64,000 nucleotides of DNA from Macromonas nakdongensis (GCF_002837145.1 NZ_NWMV01000019.1:1-64000), one strand, 5' to 3'; shown: positions 43,639 through 52,650, numbered from the stretch's first letter. Notes: generated by a model not told the origin, from the letters alone. Numbers and translations are program-made.

Positions 43639-45366
43639 TCAGAGCACGTCGCTGGCAAAGTCCGCCAGGCGCGAGCGTTCGCCGCGCGCCAGGGTGATGT
43701 GCCCGCCGTGCGGCCAGCCCTTGAAGCGGTCCACCGCGTAGGTCAGGCCGCTGGAGCCTTCGGTCAGGTAGGGCGTGTCGATCTGCGCCAGGTTGCCCAT
43801 GCAAATGATCTTGGTGCCGGGGCCGGCGCGGGTGATCAGCGTCTTCATCTGCTTGGGCGTCAGGTTCTGCGCCTCGTCGATGATGACGTACTTGTTCATG
43901 AAGGTGCGCCCGCGCATGAAGTTCATGCTCTTGACCTTGATGCGGCTGCGCACCAGTTCGTTGGTGGCCGCGCGCCCCCATTCGCCGGCGTTGCCGCCGT
44001 CGCCCTTGGCCAGGAACTCCAGGTTGTCGTCGAGCGCGCCCATCCAGGGGCCCATTTTTTCTTCCTCGGTGCCGGGCAGAAAGCCGATGTCCTCGCCCAC
44101 GCTCACGGTGGCGCGGGTCATGATGATCTCGGTGTAGCGGCGCTCGTCCAGCACCTGGGTCAGACCGGCGGCCAAGGCCATCAGGGTTTTGCCGGTGCCG
44201 GCGGTGCCGGCCAGGGTGACGAAGTCGACCTCGGGGTCGAGCAGCAGGTTGAGCGCAAAGTTCTGCTCGCGGTTGCGGCTGGTCACGCCCCACACCGCGT
44301 TTTTCAGGTGGGTGTAGTCCTTCAGGGTCTTGAGCACGGCGGTCTTGCCGCGCACCTCGGTCACGCGCGCGTACAGCGGCGGCTCGCCCGGTGCCTCAAA
44401 GTAGACAAACTGGTTGATCACCATCTGCTCGGCGATCGGCCCGCCGATGCGGTAGAAGGTGTGGCCGCCCTGTTGCCAGCTTTCGATGGTCTTGCTTTGG
44501 CGCGTCCAGAAGTCGGGCGGCAGGGGCAGGGCGCCGGTGTAGAGCAGTTCGTCGTCGTCCAGCGCCTTGTCGTTCTGGTAGTCCTCGGCGGCCAGGCCCA
44601 GGGCGCGGGCCTTGATGCGCATGTTGATGTCCTTGGACACCAGCACCACCTCGCGGCCGGGGTGTTTGTCGGTCAGGGCCTGCACCACACCCAGGATTTG
44701 GTTGTCGGCCTTGCCTTGCGGCAGGCCGGTGGGCAGGGTGTTGCTCAGCGGTTCGGTCTGGAAGAAGAGCAGGCCGCTGGCGTCCTTGTTGCCCAGGGCG
44801 GCCAGGGGCAGGCCCTGGGTCATGTCGCCGCCGTTGTGCGCGGCCAGGCTGTCCAGCGAGCGGCTGGCCTGGCGCGCGTTGCGGGCCACTTCGCTCATGC
44901 CCTTCTTGTTGCTGTCCAGTTCTTCCAACACGATCATCGGCAGGTAGATGTCGTGTTCCTCGAAACGGAACAGGCTGATCGGGTCGTGCATCAGCACGTT
45001 GGTGTCGAGCACGAACAGGCGCTTGGGCCCGCTGGCGACCGGGGCCGTTTTGCGCTTGGGCTTGGCCGCGGCTTTGGGGCGGGGCGTGGGCGGTATCCGG
45101 GCAACGGCCGGTGCGGTCACCGCGGTGGGCACGGTCGGTGCTGCACTGGCCACGACCGGCATCGCCACGGTCTTGGCGCTGCCGGCGCTGGGGGCCTTGA
45201 CCGTTTTCGCCGGCCGGCGTGTGGCTGGGGGGGCGGGTGGGGCCTCGGCCACAGGGGGCGATACGGCCGCAGGTGTGCTGATGACGGCGGTCTGGGCGGC
45301 GTCGCTCAGGGCGCTGGGCTGGACGCGGGCGGCTTTGCGGTTGGGAGCGGGAGGCAGGGGGGGCAT
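43639..45366 (-). CDS. phoH: PIN-PhoH family protein (PhoH2-like RNA helicase/nuclease)
   Basis: A 575-residue protein. Residues 1-100 are an Ala/Pro/Thr-rich low-complexity leader. Residues about 105-245 form a PIN nuclease domain starting at RLFVLDTNVLMHDP, with conserved acidic residues (DTNVL, EELD, NDKALDDDEL). Residues about 330-570 form the PhoH ATPase core with Walker A GTAGTGKTLMALA and Walker B YVIIDEAQNLTPKQM. The PIN-PhoH arrangement is that of PhoH2 proteins, described as RNA helicases with ribonuclease activity. The gene is convergent with dnaB and shares its terminator; bcp lies upstream on the same strand but is separated by its own terminator. The start is the only ATG before the low-complexity leader. 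Confidence 0.92.
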   Translation of the reverse strand: MPPLPPAPNRKAARVQPSALSDAAQTAVISTPAAVSPPVAEAPPAPPATRRPAKTVKAPSAGSAKTVAMPVVASAAPTVPTAVTAPAVARIPPTPRPKAAAKPKRKTAPVASGPKRLFVLDTNVLMHDPISLFRFEEHDIYLPMIVLEELDSNKKGMSEVARNARQASRSLDSLAAHNGGDMTQGLPLAALGNKDASGLLFFQTEPLSNTLPTGLPQGKADNQILGVVQALTDKHPGREVVLVSKDINMRIKARALGLAAEDYQNDKALDDDELLYTGALPLPPDFWTRQSKTIESWQQGGHTFYRIGGPIAEQMVINQFVYFEAPGEPPLYARVTEVRGKTAVLKTLKDYTHLKNAVWGVTSRNREQNFALNLLLDPEVDFVTLAGTAGTGKTLMALAAGLTQVLDERRYTEIIMTRATVSVGEDIGFLPGTEEEKMGPWMGALDDNLEFLAKGDGGNAGEWGRAATNELVRSRIKVKSMNFMRGRTFMNKYVIIDEAQNLTPKQMKTLITRAGPGTKIICMGNLAQIDTPYLTEGSSGLTYAVDRFKGWPHGGHITLARGERSRLADFASDVL

Positions 45367-45400
45367 GTGCGTGAGCGGGTGTCGCGTGGGCAGGGACCAG

Positions 45401-45434
45401 AAAACAAAAAGCCGCCAGGGGTCACCGGGCGGCT
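45401..45434 (-). terminator. Terminator downstream of bcp
   Basis: On the minus strand an AGCCGCC/GGCGGCT hairpin (arms 45410-45416 and 45428-45434) is followed by TTTTTGTTTT. It separates bcp from phoH. Confidence 0.8.
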
Positions 45435-45522
45435 GCTTGGATTGTGCGGGGGTGTTGCGGTTGAAAACTCAAAAGCATGAGTTCATTATGCACCACCCTC
45501 CGCGGGGTTCCGGACCTGGCGG

Positions 45523-45999
45523 TCAGGCGGCTTTTTTCAGCATTTTCACGGCCTTGAGCACCTCTTCGACGTGGCCGGGCACCTTGAGTCCGCGCCATTC
45601 CTGCAACAGGATGCCGTCGGGGCCGATCAGGAAGGTGCTGCGCTCGATGCCCTTGACCTTCTTGCCGTACATGATCTTGTTCTTGACCACGCCGAACATG
45701 TGGCACATCTTTTCTTCGGTGTCGGCGATCAGCTCGAAGGGCAGTTCGAGCTTGGCCTTGAAGTCGTTGTGCGAATTCATGTTGTCGCGCGACACGCCGA
45801 ACACCTGGGCGCCGGCTTTTTCAAAGTCCTTGTACTTGTCGCGGAACTGCATGGCCTCGGTGGTGCAACCGGGCGTGTTGTCCTTGGGGTAAAAATACAG
45901 AATAACGGTTTGACCCTGGTGCGATTGGTTGGTGACCTTCACACCGCCGGTGGCGTTGGCTTCGAATTCAGGAATGGGTTTGTTGACAACAACGGCCAT
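45523..45999 (-). CDS. bcp: Thiol peroxidase, Bcp/PrxQ family peroxiredoxin
   Basis: A 158-residue peroxiredoxin reducing hydrogen peroxide and organic peroxides. Peroxidatic Cys45 lies in the typical PGCTTEA motif, followed by FRDKY and the FGVSRDN segment. E. coli Bcp has a resolving Cys five residues after the peroxidatic one; here that position is Met50, so the classical intra-helix disulfide cannot form. Another Cys is at position 99, whose role is unclear. The start at MAVVVNK (45999) is preferred over an upstream in-frame Met at 46074 because homologues begin here and the upstream residues are Arg/Pro-rich filler. It is followed by its own terminator. A TAAAAT-like box on the minus strand lies about 105 bases upstream. 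Confidence 0.92.
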   Translation of the reverse strand: MAVVVNKPIPEFEANATGGVKVTNQSHQGQTVILYFYPKDNTPGCTTEAMQFRDKYKDFEKAGAQVFGVSRDNMNSHNDFKAKLELPFELIADTEEKMCHMFGVVKNKIMYGKKVKGIERSTFLIGPDGILLQEWRGLKVPGHVEEVLKAVKMLKKAA

Positions 46000-46103
46000 G
46001 AAGCGGATCCCCTGCGTGGTTGGTGGGCAACGTGGGCGCTCGTGGGAGCGCCCGCTGGGGCGATGCTGTGTCAATCGCCCCGGGTTGCCAGGCGGAAACT
46101 GCT

Positions 46104-46109
46104 ATTTTA
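46104..46109 (-). promoter_or_regulatory. Candidate bcp -10 box
   Basis: Minus-strand TAAAAT preceded by GCGGG, matching the GGGGTAAAAT context seen before dnaB. It lies between the Mth938-like gene and bcp. No clear -35 was found, so confidence is low. Confidence 0.3.
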
Positions 46110-46129
46110 CCCGCAAGCTTGAAGCAAGG

Positions 46130-46513
46130 CTATCCAGCTGTCGCCGGCTCGACCAGAAGGGCGACCACAACGCGCCGGCCTTCGCCGGCCAGGATGTTGT
46201 AGGTGCGGGCCGCGGCCATGGTGTCCATGGTTTCCACACCGATGCCTTTTTCAATCAGGGGGCGCAGCAGGGCGGGGGCGGGAAAGCGCAGCCGGGCACC
46301 GCTGCCGTAGATGACGAGTTCGGGGCCGTCTTCGGCCAGTCGGGCGAAGTGTTCGGCGGTGAGTTCGGCGGCGCTGGCGCAGACCCAGTCGCTGAGCCGA
46401 CCCTGCGAGCTGACCACCACGCTGCGTTCGTGCCGCTGGCCGTTGACCGCCACCCAGCCGGGGCCGTGGGCGGTGATGGACAGGGTGTCCATGCGGTCGG
46501 GTTGGAGCTTCAT
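46130..46513 (-). CDS. Mth938-like domain protein (DUF498 family)
   Basis: A 127-residue protein with the Mth938-like alpha/beta fold: a beta-rich N-terminus, then RSVVVSSQGRLSDW, the conserved PELVIYGSGARLRFP strand-turn, the helix EKGIGVETMDTMAAARTYNIL and GEGRRVVVALLV. Members resemble NDUFAF3-type assembly factors; the bacterial function is not known. Start at MKLQPDRMD (46513) is preferred to an upstream in-frame Met at 46555, which would run into the alaA promoter region. The gene is divergent from alaA and lies 130 bases upstream of bcp on the same strand. Confidence 0.8.
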   Translation of the reverse strand: MKLQPDRMDTLSITAHGPGWVAVNGQRHERSVVVSSQGRLSDWVCASAAELTAEHFARLAEDGPELVIYGSGARLRFPAPALLRPLIEKGIGVETMDTMAAARTYNILAGEGRRVVVALLVEPATAG

Positions 46514-46535
46514 CGTCGGGGTCCGGGAAAAGTGT

Positions 46536-46556
46536 GGTGAAATTATAGGTTTCACC
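46536..46556. promoter_or_regulatory. Palindrome overlapping the alaA promoter region
   Basis: GGTGAAA (46536-46542) and TTTCACC (46550-46556) are perfect inverted arms around TTATAGG, which could be or overlap a -10 box. It lies 11 bases before alaA and between divergent genes. Operator function is inferred from symmetry and position only. Confidence 0.4.
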
Positions 46557-46567
46557 TCAGAGCTGCC

Positions 46568-47800
46568 ATGTTAGCCCCCTCCATTCAAAAATCCGCCAAG
46601 CTGGCCAATGTCTGTTACGACATCCGGGGGCCCGTGTTGGACAAGGCGCGAGCGATGGAGGAAGAAGGCCACAAGATCATCAAGCTCAACATCGGCAACC
46701 TGGCGGTGTTCGGGCTGGAGCCGCCGGACGAGATCTTGCAGGACATGATCCGCAACCTGCCGAACGCGGCCGGTTACACCGACAGCAAGGGCCTGTTCGC
46801 GCCGCGCAAGTCGGTGGTGCACTACACCCAGGAAAAACGCATCGCCGGCGTGACGGTGGACGACGTGTACCTCGGCAACGGCGCCAGCGAGCTGATCACC
46901 ATGAGCATGAACGCCCTGCTGAACGCGGGCGACGAAATCCTGGTGCCGGCGCCCGACTACCCGCTGTGGACGGCGTCGGTGTCGCTGTCCGGTGGCACAC
47001 CGGTGCACTACATGTGTGACGAAGGTGCCGGCTGGACGCCGGACATTGCCGACATCGAGCGCAAGATCACGTCCCACACCAAGGGCATCGTCATCATCAA
47101 CCCCAACAACCCGACCGGTGCCCTGTACCCGGACGAGGTGTTGCGCGCGATCGTGGACCTGGCACGCAAGCACGACCTGATCGTGTTCGCAGACGAAATC
47201 TACGACAAGGTGCTGTACGACGGCCACACGCACACCTCCATCGCCTCGCTGGCCGAGGACGTGCTGTTCGTCACCTTCAACGGTCTCTCCAAGAATTACC
47301 GCAGTTGCGGCTACCGCGCCGGCTGGATGATCGTGTCGGGCGACAAGCGCCGCGCCAAGGACTACATCGAGGGCCTGAACATGCTGGCTTCGATGCGCCT
47401 GTGCGCCAACACGCCGGGGCAACTGGCCATCCAGACCGCGCTGGGTGGCTACCAGAGCATCAACGACTTGGTCGCGCCCGGAGGCCGGCTGTGCCGCCAG
47501 CGCGATCTGGCGCACAAGCTGCTGACCGACATCCCGGGCGTGACCTGCGTCAAGCCCAAGGCCGCGCTCTACATGTTCCCGCGCCTTGACCCGCAGATGT
47601 ACCCCATCGCCGACGACCAGCAGTTCGCCTACGAGTTGCTGGCCGAGGAAAAGGTGTTGATCGTGCAGGGCACGGGCTTCAACTACCCGACGCCGGACCA
47701 CTTCCGCCTGGTGTTCCTGCCGCACGAGGACGACCTGGCCGATGCCGTGGGCCGCATCGCCCGCTTCCTGGGGCACTACCGCAAGCGCCACGGCACCTGA
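46568..47800 (+). CDS. alaA: Alanine transaminase AlaA-type PLP aminotransferase
   Basis: A 410-residue fold-type I aminotransferase close to E. coli AlaA, which makes alanine from pyruvate and glutamate. Diagnostic segments are KLANVCYDIRGPVLDKA, LNIGNLAVFGLEPPDEI, GYTDSKGLFAPRK, the INPNNPTGALY substrate-binding motif, FADEIYDKVLYDG and the PLP lysine in FNGLSKNYRSCGYRAGW. One difference from E. coli AlaA is Leu-Ala where LNIGNPAPFG is usual. The gene is followed 47 bases later by hom, so alaA, hom and thrC may share a transcript, giving a small amino acid biosynthesis group. Confidence 0.93.
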   Translation: MLAPSIQKSAKLANVCYDIRGPVLDKARAMEEEGHKIIKLNIGNLAVFGLEPPDEILQDMIRNLPNAAGYTDSKGLFAPRKSVVHYTQEKRIAGVTVDDVYLGNGASELITMSMNALLNAGDEILVPAPDYPLWTASVSLSGGTPVHYMCDEGAGWTPDIADIERKITSHTKGIVIINPNNPTGALYPDEVLRAIVDLARKHDLIVFADEIYDKVLYDGHTHTSIASLAEDVLFVTFNGLSKNYRSCGYRAGWMIVSGDKRRAKDYIEGLNMLASMRLCANTPGQLAIQTALGGYQSINDLVAPGGRLCRQRDLAHKLLTDIPGVTCVKPKAALYMFPRLDPQMYPIADDQQFAYELLAEEKVLIVQGTGFNYPTPDHFRLVFLPHEDDLADAVGRIARFLGHYRKRHGT

Positions 47801-47847
47801 GCCGCTGGCCCCACCGTTACCCGTTTTTTGACCGAGAACCGACCGAT

Positions 47848-49158
47848 ATGAAACCGATTCAAGTGGGCCTGCTGGGCATTGGCACCGTGGGCAGCGGCAC
47901 CTTCAACGTGCTCAAGCGCAACCAGGAAGAAATCACCCGCCGCGCCGGCCGTGGCATTGAAATCACCATGGTCGCCGACCTGGACGTGGCGCGTGCCCAA
48001 GCGGTGGTGGGCGCGGGCGTGCAGGTGGTGAACGACGCGCGTGCCGTGATCGCCAACCCCGATATCGACATCGTGATCGAGCTGATCGGTGGCTACGGCA
48101 TCGCCAAGGCGCTGGTGCTGGAGGCGATCGCCGCCGGCAAGCACGTGGTCACCGCCAACAAGGCGCTGCTGGCCGTGCACGGCACCGAAATTTTCGCCGC
48201 GGCGCAGGCCAAGGGCGTGATGGTGGCGTTCGAAGCCGCCGTGGCCGGGGGCATCCCCATCATCAAGGCGCTGCGCGAAGGCCTGACCGCCAACCAGATC
48301 CAGTGGGTGGCCGGCATCATCAATGGCACCACCAACTTCATCCTGTCCGAAATGCGCGACAAGGGCCTGGACTTTGACGTGGTGCTGAAAGAGGCTCAAC
48401 GCCTGGGCTACGCCGAAGCCGACCCGACCTTTGACATCGAAGGCGTGGACGCCGCACACAAAGCCACGCTGATGAGCGCCATCGCCTACGGCATCCCGGT
48501 GCAGTTCGACAAGGCCTATGTGGAAGGCATCACCCAGTTGGGCGCGGCCGACATCAAGTACGCCGAGCAACTGGGCTACCGCATCAAGCTGCTGGGCATT
48601 GCCAAGCGCGCCGCCAAGGGCATCGAACTGCGCGTGCACCCGACCCTGGTGCCGGCCAAGCGCCTGATCGCCAACGTCGAAGGCGCCATGAACGCCGTGA
48701 TGGTGCAGGGCGACGCCGTGGGCACCACGCTGTACTACGGCAAGGGCGCTGGCAGCGAGCCCACCGCCAGCGCGGTGATCGCCGACCTGGTGGACATCAC
48801 CCGCCTGCACACCGCCGACCCGCAGAACCGTGTGCCGCACCTGGCCTTCCAGCCGGGCGCCCTGAGCGACCTGCCGGTGCTGCCGATGAGCGAGGTGGTG
48901 ACGAGCTACTACCTGCGCCTGCGCGTGGCCGATCAGGCTGGCGTGCTGGCCACGGTGACTGGCATCCTGGGCCAGGCCGGCATCAGCATCGACGCGGTGC
49001 TGCAGCGCGAAGCCGCCGAGGGCGAGAACCAGACCGACGTGATCATCCTGACCCACGGCACCCGCGAAGGCAGCATGGACGCCGCCATCGCCCAGATGCA
49101 GGCGCTGCCCACCGTGCTGGCGCCCATCACCCGCATCCGCAAGGAGGAACTGGCGTAA
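47848..49158 (+). CDS. hom: Homoserine dehydrogenase
   Basis: A 436-residue NAD(P)-dependent homoserine dehydrogenase, converting aspartate semialdehyde to homoserine. The N-terminal Rossmann motif is GLLGIGTVGSGTF, the catalytic domain contains VAGIINGTTNFILSEM and the conserved EADPTFDIEGVDAAHK, and a C-terminal ACT domain (about residues 350-430, from YYLRLRVADQAGVLATVTGIL) gives feedback control by threonine. It is the monofunctional form without an aspartokinase domain. The stop overlaps the thrC start by one base (TAATG), so the two steps toward threonine are translated together. Confidence 0.96.
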   Translation: MKPIQVGLLGIGTVGSGTFNVLKRNQEEITRRAGRGIEITMVADLDVARAQAVVGAGVQVVNDARAVIANPDIDIVIELIGGYGIAKALVLEAIAAGKHVVTANKALLAVHGTEIFAAAQAKGVMVAFEAAVAGGIPIIKALREGLTANQIQWVAGIINGTTNFILSEMRDKGLDFDVVLKEAQRLGYAEADPTFDIEGVDAAHKATLMSAIAYGIPVQFDKAYVEGITQLGAADIKYAEQLGYRIKLLGIAKRAAKGIELRVHPTLVPAKRLIANVEGAMNAVMVQGDAVGTTLYYGKGAGSEPTASAVIADLVDITRLHTADPQNRVPHLAFQPGALSDLPVLPMSEVVTSYYLRLRVADQAGVLATVTGILGQAGISIDAVLQREAAEGENQTDVIILTHGTREGSMDAAIAQMQALPTVLAPITRIRKEELA

Positions 49159-50588
49159 TGCTGTACCTGTCCACCCGCGGGCACCCGGACCGCAAGCGTT
49201 TCTGTGAAATCCTGCTGGAGGGCCTGGCGCCCGACGGCGGCCTGTACCTGCCCGAGCGTTATCCGCAGGTGGACGACGCCACCCTGAGCCGTTGGCGCAA
49301 GGTGTACCACCAGCAAGGTTACGCCGAGCTGGCGTTCGAGATTTTGTCGCTCTACATCGACGACATCCCGGCCGCCGACCTGCGCGCCTTGTGCGCCAAG
49401 ACCTACACCGCCGAGGTCTACGGCACCGGCGAAATCGTGCCGCTGCGCCACCTGGAAAACGCCATCTGGATCGAGGCCCTGTCCAACGGCCCCACGCTGG
49501 CCTTCAAGGACATGGCCATGCAGTTGCTGGGCCACCTGTTTGAGTACGAACTGGGTCGCCGTGGCGAAGAACTCAACATCCTGGGCGCCACCAGTGGCGA
49601 CACCGGCAGCGCGGCCGAGTACGCCATGCGCGGCAAGCAGGGTGTGCGGGTGTTCATGACCAGCCCGCACGGTCGCATGAGCCCCTTCCAGCAGGCGCAG
49701 ATGTTCAGCCTGCTGGACGACAACATCCACAACATCGCCATCGAAGGCGTGTTCGACGACTGCCAGGACATCGTCAAGGCGGTGTCCAACGACCTGGAAT
49801 TCAAGCGCAAGTACAAGATCGGCACCGTCAACTCCATCAACTGGGCGCGCTTGCTGGCCCAGGTGGTGTACTACTTTGCCGGCTACATCCAGGCCACGCA
49901 GTCGAACAGCCAGAGGGTCAGCTTCACGGTGCCGTCGGGCAACTTCGGCAATGTGTGCGCCGGCCACGTGGCGCGCATGATGGGGCTGCCCATCCACCAG
50001 CTGGTGGTGGCCACCAACGAGAACGACGTGCTCGACGAGTTCTTCCGCACCGGCGTGTACCGTGTGCGCGGCAGCGCCGACACCTTCGAGACCTCCAGCC
50101 CGTCGATGGACATCTCCAAGGCCAGCAACTTCGAGCGCTTCGTGTTCGACCTGCTGGGCCGCGACGCCGCCCAGACCCAGGCGCTGTTCGGTGAGGCTTT
50201 GAACCGCGAGGGCCGCTTCGACCTGAGCGCCAACCCGCACTTCGCCCAGGCCGCCAGCCGCTACGGCTTCGTCAGCGGCAAGAGCACCCACACCGACCGC
50301 CTCGCCACCATCCAGGACACCTGGCAACGCTTCGGCCAGATGATCGACACCCACACCGCCGACGGCGTGAAGGTGGCGCGCGAACACCTGACCCCGAACG
50401 TGCCCATGGTGGTGCTGGAAACCGCGCTGCCGATCAAGTTCGCTGCCACCATCGTGGAAGCCCTGGGGCGCGAGCCCGAGCGGCCGGCCAAGTTCGAAGG
50501 CATCGAAGCCCTGCCCAAGCGCGTGCAGGTGATGCCGGCCGACGCCGCGGTGGTGAAGGCCTACATCGCCCAGCACTGCCCAGCCTGA
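49158..50588 (+). CDS. thrC: Threonine synthase
   Basis: A 476-residue PLP enzyme converting O-phosphohomoserine to threonine. It has the N-terminal LYLSTRG start, the PLP-lysine motif PTLAFKDMAMQLL, the phosphate-binding ATSGDTGSAAEYA loop, and VPSGNFGNVCAGHVARMMGLP. The length fits the longer (class II, fungal/proteobacterial) ThrC group. It overlaps hom by one base, and moeA starts 18 bases after its stop. Hom and ThrC together supply threonine from aspartate semialdehyde; homoserine kinase is not in the window. Confidence 0.96.
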   Translation: MLYLSTRGHPDRKRFCEILLEGLAPDGGLYLPERYPQVDDATLSRWRKVYHQQGYAELAFEILSLYIDDIPAADLRALCAKTYTAEVYGTGEIVPLRHLENAIWIEALSNGPTLAFKDMAMQLLGHLFEYELGRRGEELNILGATSGDTGSAAEYAMRGKQGVRVFMTSPHGRMSPFQQAQMFSLLDDNIHNIAIEGVFDDCQDIVKAVSNDLEFKRKYKIGTVNSINWARLLAQVVYYFAGYIQATQSNSQRVSFTVPSGNFGNVCAGHVARMMGLPIHQLVVATNENDVLDEFFRTGVYRVRGSADTFETSSPSMDISKASNFERFVFDLLGRDAAQTQALFGEALNREGRFDLSANPHFAQAASRYGFVSGKSTHTDRLATIQDTWQRFGQMIDTHTADGVKVAREHLTPNVPMVVLETALPIKFAATIVEALGREPERPAKFEGIEALPKRVQVMPADAAVVKAYIAQHCPA

Positions 50589-50605
50589 GCCCGGGACGCC
50601 GCCGC

Positions 50606-51901
50606 ATGAGCACGCCATCCCCGATGCAGCCGCCCCAACGCCCCGGCCTGATGGTGCTGGAAGACGCCATGGCCGCCTTGCTGGCCGCGGCGGGTCCGGT
50701 CGCAGGTGTCGAGTCGGTGCCCACCTTCGACGCCGATGGCCGTGTGCTGGCCGAGGACCTGGTGTCCGCGTTGGACGTGCCGGGGCACGACAACTCCTCC
50801 ATGGACGGCTACGCCGTGCGCGTGGCCGACTTGCAGGCCGCTGCCGGCGGGGCCTTGCCCGTGTCGCAGCGCATTCCCGCCGGCCATTTCGGTGCGGCTT
50901 TGCAAGCGGGGACGGTGGCCCGCATCTTCACCGGCGCACCGCTGCCGGCCGGTGCCGACGCCGTGGTCATGCAGGAAGAGGCCGAACCCGCGGGCGAGGC
51001 CGGTGGCCTGCCGCTGGTGCGTTTCCAGGTGCGGCCCGAGCCGGGCCAGTGGATACGCCGCCAGGGCGAAGACGTGCGCCGCGGCGCGGTGGTGCTGGCC
51101 CGTGGCACCCGCCTGGGCCCGGCCGAACTGGGGCTGGCCGCCAGCATGGGCTTTGCCCAGCTGCCGGTGGCGCCCCGTGTGCGCGTGGCGTTGTTGTCCA
51201 CCGGCGACGAGCTGGTCATGCCCGGCGACGTGCCGCCGGCGCAAATGAAGCCCAGCGCCATTTACAACTCCAACCGCTTTTTCCTGCGCGCCCTGCTGCA
51301 GCGGCTGGGCTGCGAGGTGAGCGACCTGGGCATCGTGCCCGACCAGCGCGACGCCACCCTGGCCGCGCTGCGCTCGGCGGCTGAGGCGCACGACCTGATC
51401 CTGAGCAGCGGCGGTGTCTCGGTGGGCGAGGAAGACCACATCAAACCCGCCGTGCAGCAACTGGGCGGGCTGGACCTGTGGCAGATCGGCATGAAGCCGG
51501 GCAAGCCCTTTGCCCACGGCTGGGTGGGTCGCGCAGCCGCCGATGGCCGCTGCCATTTCATCGGCCTGCCGGGCAACCCGGTGTCCAGCTTTGTCACCTT
51601 TTTGCTGCTGGTGCGGCCCTTTTTGCTGCGCCTGCAGGGCGTGGTCGGTGCGGCGGCCCAGGGTTTGCCGCCTGCGCAGGCCCTGGTGGCGCATTTCGAC
51701 CTGCCCAAAGGCGACAAGCGCCGAGAATTCTTGCGCGTGCGCCGCAACGCCGCCGGCGGGCTGGACCTGTTCCCGAACCAGAGCTCCGGGGTATTGACCT
51801 CGGTGGCGTGGGGGGATGGGCTGGTGGACAACCCGCCGGGCCGCGCCATCGCGCATGGTGACGTGGTCCAGTTCCTGCCTTTCGATGCGCTGCTGTCTTG
51901 A
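50606..51901 (+). CDS. moeA: Molybdopterin molybdotransferase MoeA
   Basis: A 431-residue enzyme inserting molybdate into adenylated molybdopterin. Typical motifs are the N-terminal HDNSSMDGYAVRV, FTGAPLPAGADAVVMQEE, RRQGEDVRRG, the MogA-like domain with LLSTGDELV, AIYNSNRFFL and SSGGVSVGEEDHIK, and the GLPGNPVSSFVTFLL segment, followed by the C-terminal barrel. Length is normal. It starts 18 bases after thrC, and moaD and moaE follow closely, so three molybdenum cofactor genes form a group at the end of the threonine operon. Confidence 0.96.
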   Translation: MSTPSPMQPPQRPGLMVLEDAMAALLAAAGPVAGVESVPTFDADGRVLAEDLVSALDVPGHDNSSMDGYAVRVADLQAAAGGALPVSQRIPAGHFGAALQAGTVARIFTGAPLPAGADAVVMQEEAEPAGEAGGLPLVRFQVRPEPGQWIRRQGEDVRRGAVVLARGTRLGPAELGLAASMGFAQLPVAPRVRVALLSTGDELVMPGDVPPAQMKPSAIYNSNRFFLRALLQRLGCEVSDLGIVPDQRDATLAALRSAAEAHDLILSSGGVSVGEEDHIKPAVQQLGGLDLWQIGMKPGKPFAHGWVGRAAADGRCHFIGLPGNPVSSFVTFLLLVRPFLLRLQGVVGAAAQGLPPAQALVAHFDLPKGDKRREFLRVRRNAAGGLDLFPNQSSGVLTSVAWGDGLVDNPPGRAIAHGDVVQFLPFDALLS

Positions 51902-51908
51902 GCCGACC

Positions 51909-52160
51909 ATGACCATCCACGTCCGATTTTTCGCCGCCATCCGCGAAGCGGTGGGCACCCCGTCCCTGGCGCTGGACACCTCGGCCACGACCGTGGCCGC
52001 CTTGCGTGACGAGCTGATCGCCCGCGGCGGCCCCTGGGCCGACGCCCTGGCCCGGGGCAAGGCGGTGCGCGCCTCGGTGAACCAGGCCATGGTGGACGAA
52101 ACGGCGCCGCTGCCGGCCGGCGCCGAAGTGGCGTTTTTTCCGCCCGTGACCGGTGGTTGA
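51909..52160 (+). CDS. moaD: Molybdopterin synthase sulfur carrier subunit MoaD
   Basis: An 83-residue ubiquitin-fold protein starting MTIHVRFFAAIREAVG and ending in the obligatory Gly-Gly that is thiocarboxylated. It delivers sulfur to precursor Z in complex with MoaE. Start 51909 is chosen because upstream codons are just moeA read in another frame; only 7 bases separate it from the moeA stop. A classical MoaD size and C-terminus make this secure. Confidence 0.95.
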   Translation: MTIHVRFFAAIREAVGTPSLALDTSATTVAALRDELIARGGPWADALARGKAVRASVNQAMVDETAPLPAGAEVAFFPPVTGG

Positions 52161-52173
52161 GCCGGAGCGCCCC

Positions 52174-52650
52174 ATGAACACCCCCCGCGTCAGCATCCAG
52201 ACCGGCGATTTCGACCTCGGTGCTGAGGTCGCCGCCCTGCGCCGCCAGGACGCGCGCGTGGGCGCCGTCTGCACTTTCGTCGGCACCGTGCGCGACAGGA
52301 ACGACGGCCAAAGCGTCTCCACCATGGAACTGGAGCACTACCCGGGCATGACCGAAAAGGCCATCGAGGCCATGATCGACGAGGCGCAGCGCCGCTTCGA
52401 CATCTTCGGCGCCCGCGTCGTCCACCGCGTCGGCCTGCTGCAACCGCTGGACCAGATCGTGCTGGTGGCCGTCACCTCGGCCCACCGCGGCGACAGCTTC
52501 CAGGCCTGCGAATTCCTGATGGACTACCTGAAAACCCAGGCCCCGTTCTGGAAGAAGGAGCAGACGCCCGAGGGCGCCCGCTGGGTGGACGCCCGCGTGA
52601 GCGACGACGCGGCGCTGGCCAAGTGGGGCATACAGGCCAGCAACGCCTGA
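52174..52650 (+). CDS. moaE: Molybdopterin synthase catalytic subunit MoaE
   Basis: A 158-residue catalytic subunit. Conserved motifs are GAVCTFVGTVRD, MELEHYPGMTEKAIE, the HRVGLLQPLDQIVLVAVTSAHRGDSFQACEFLMDYLK-type block (named in part), and the lysine-rich active segment KTQAPFWKKEQ. ATG 52174 has GGAG upstream; a GTG at 52153 overlapping moaD is possible but less likely. It works with MoaD to convert precursor Z to molybdopterin. It ends the gene group; clpB follows after a gap containing a heat-shock-type promoter. Confidence 0.95.
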   Translation: MNTPRVSIQTGDFDLGAEVAALRRQDARVGAVCTFVGTVRDRNDGQSVSTMELEHYPGMTEKAIEAMIDEAQRRFDIFGARVVHRVGLLQPLDQIVLVAVTSAHRGDSFQACEFLMDYLKTQAPFWKKEQTPEGARWVDARVSDDAALAKWGIQASNA

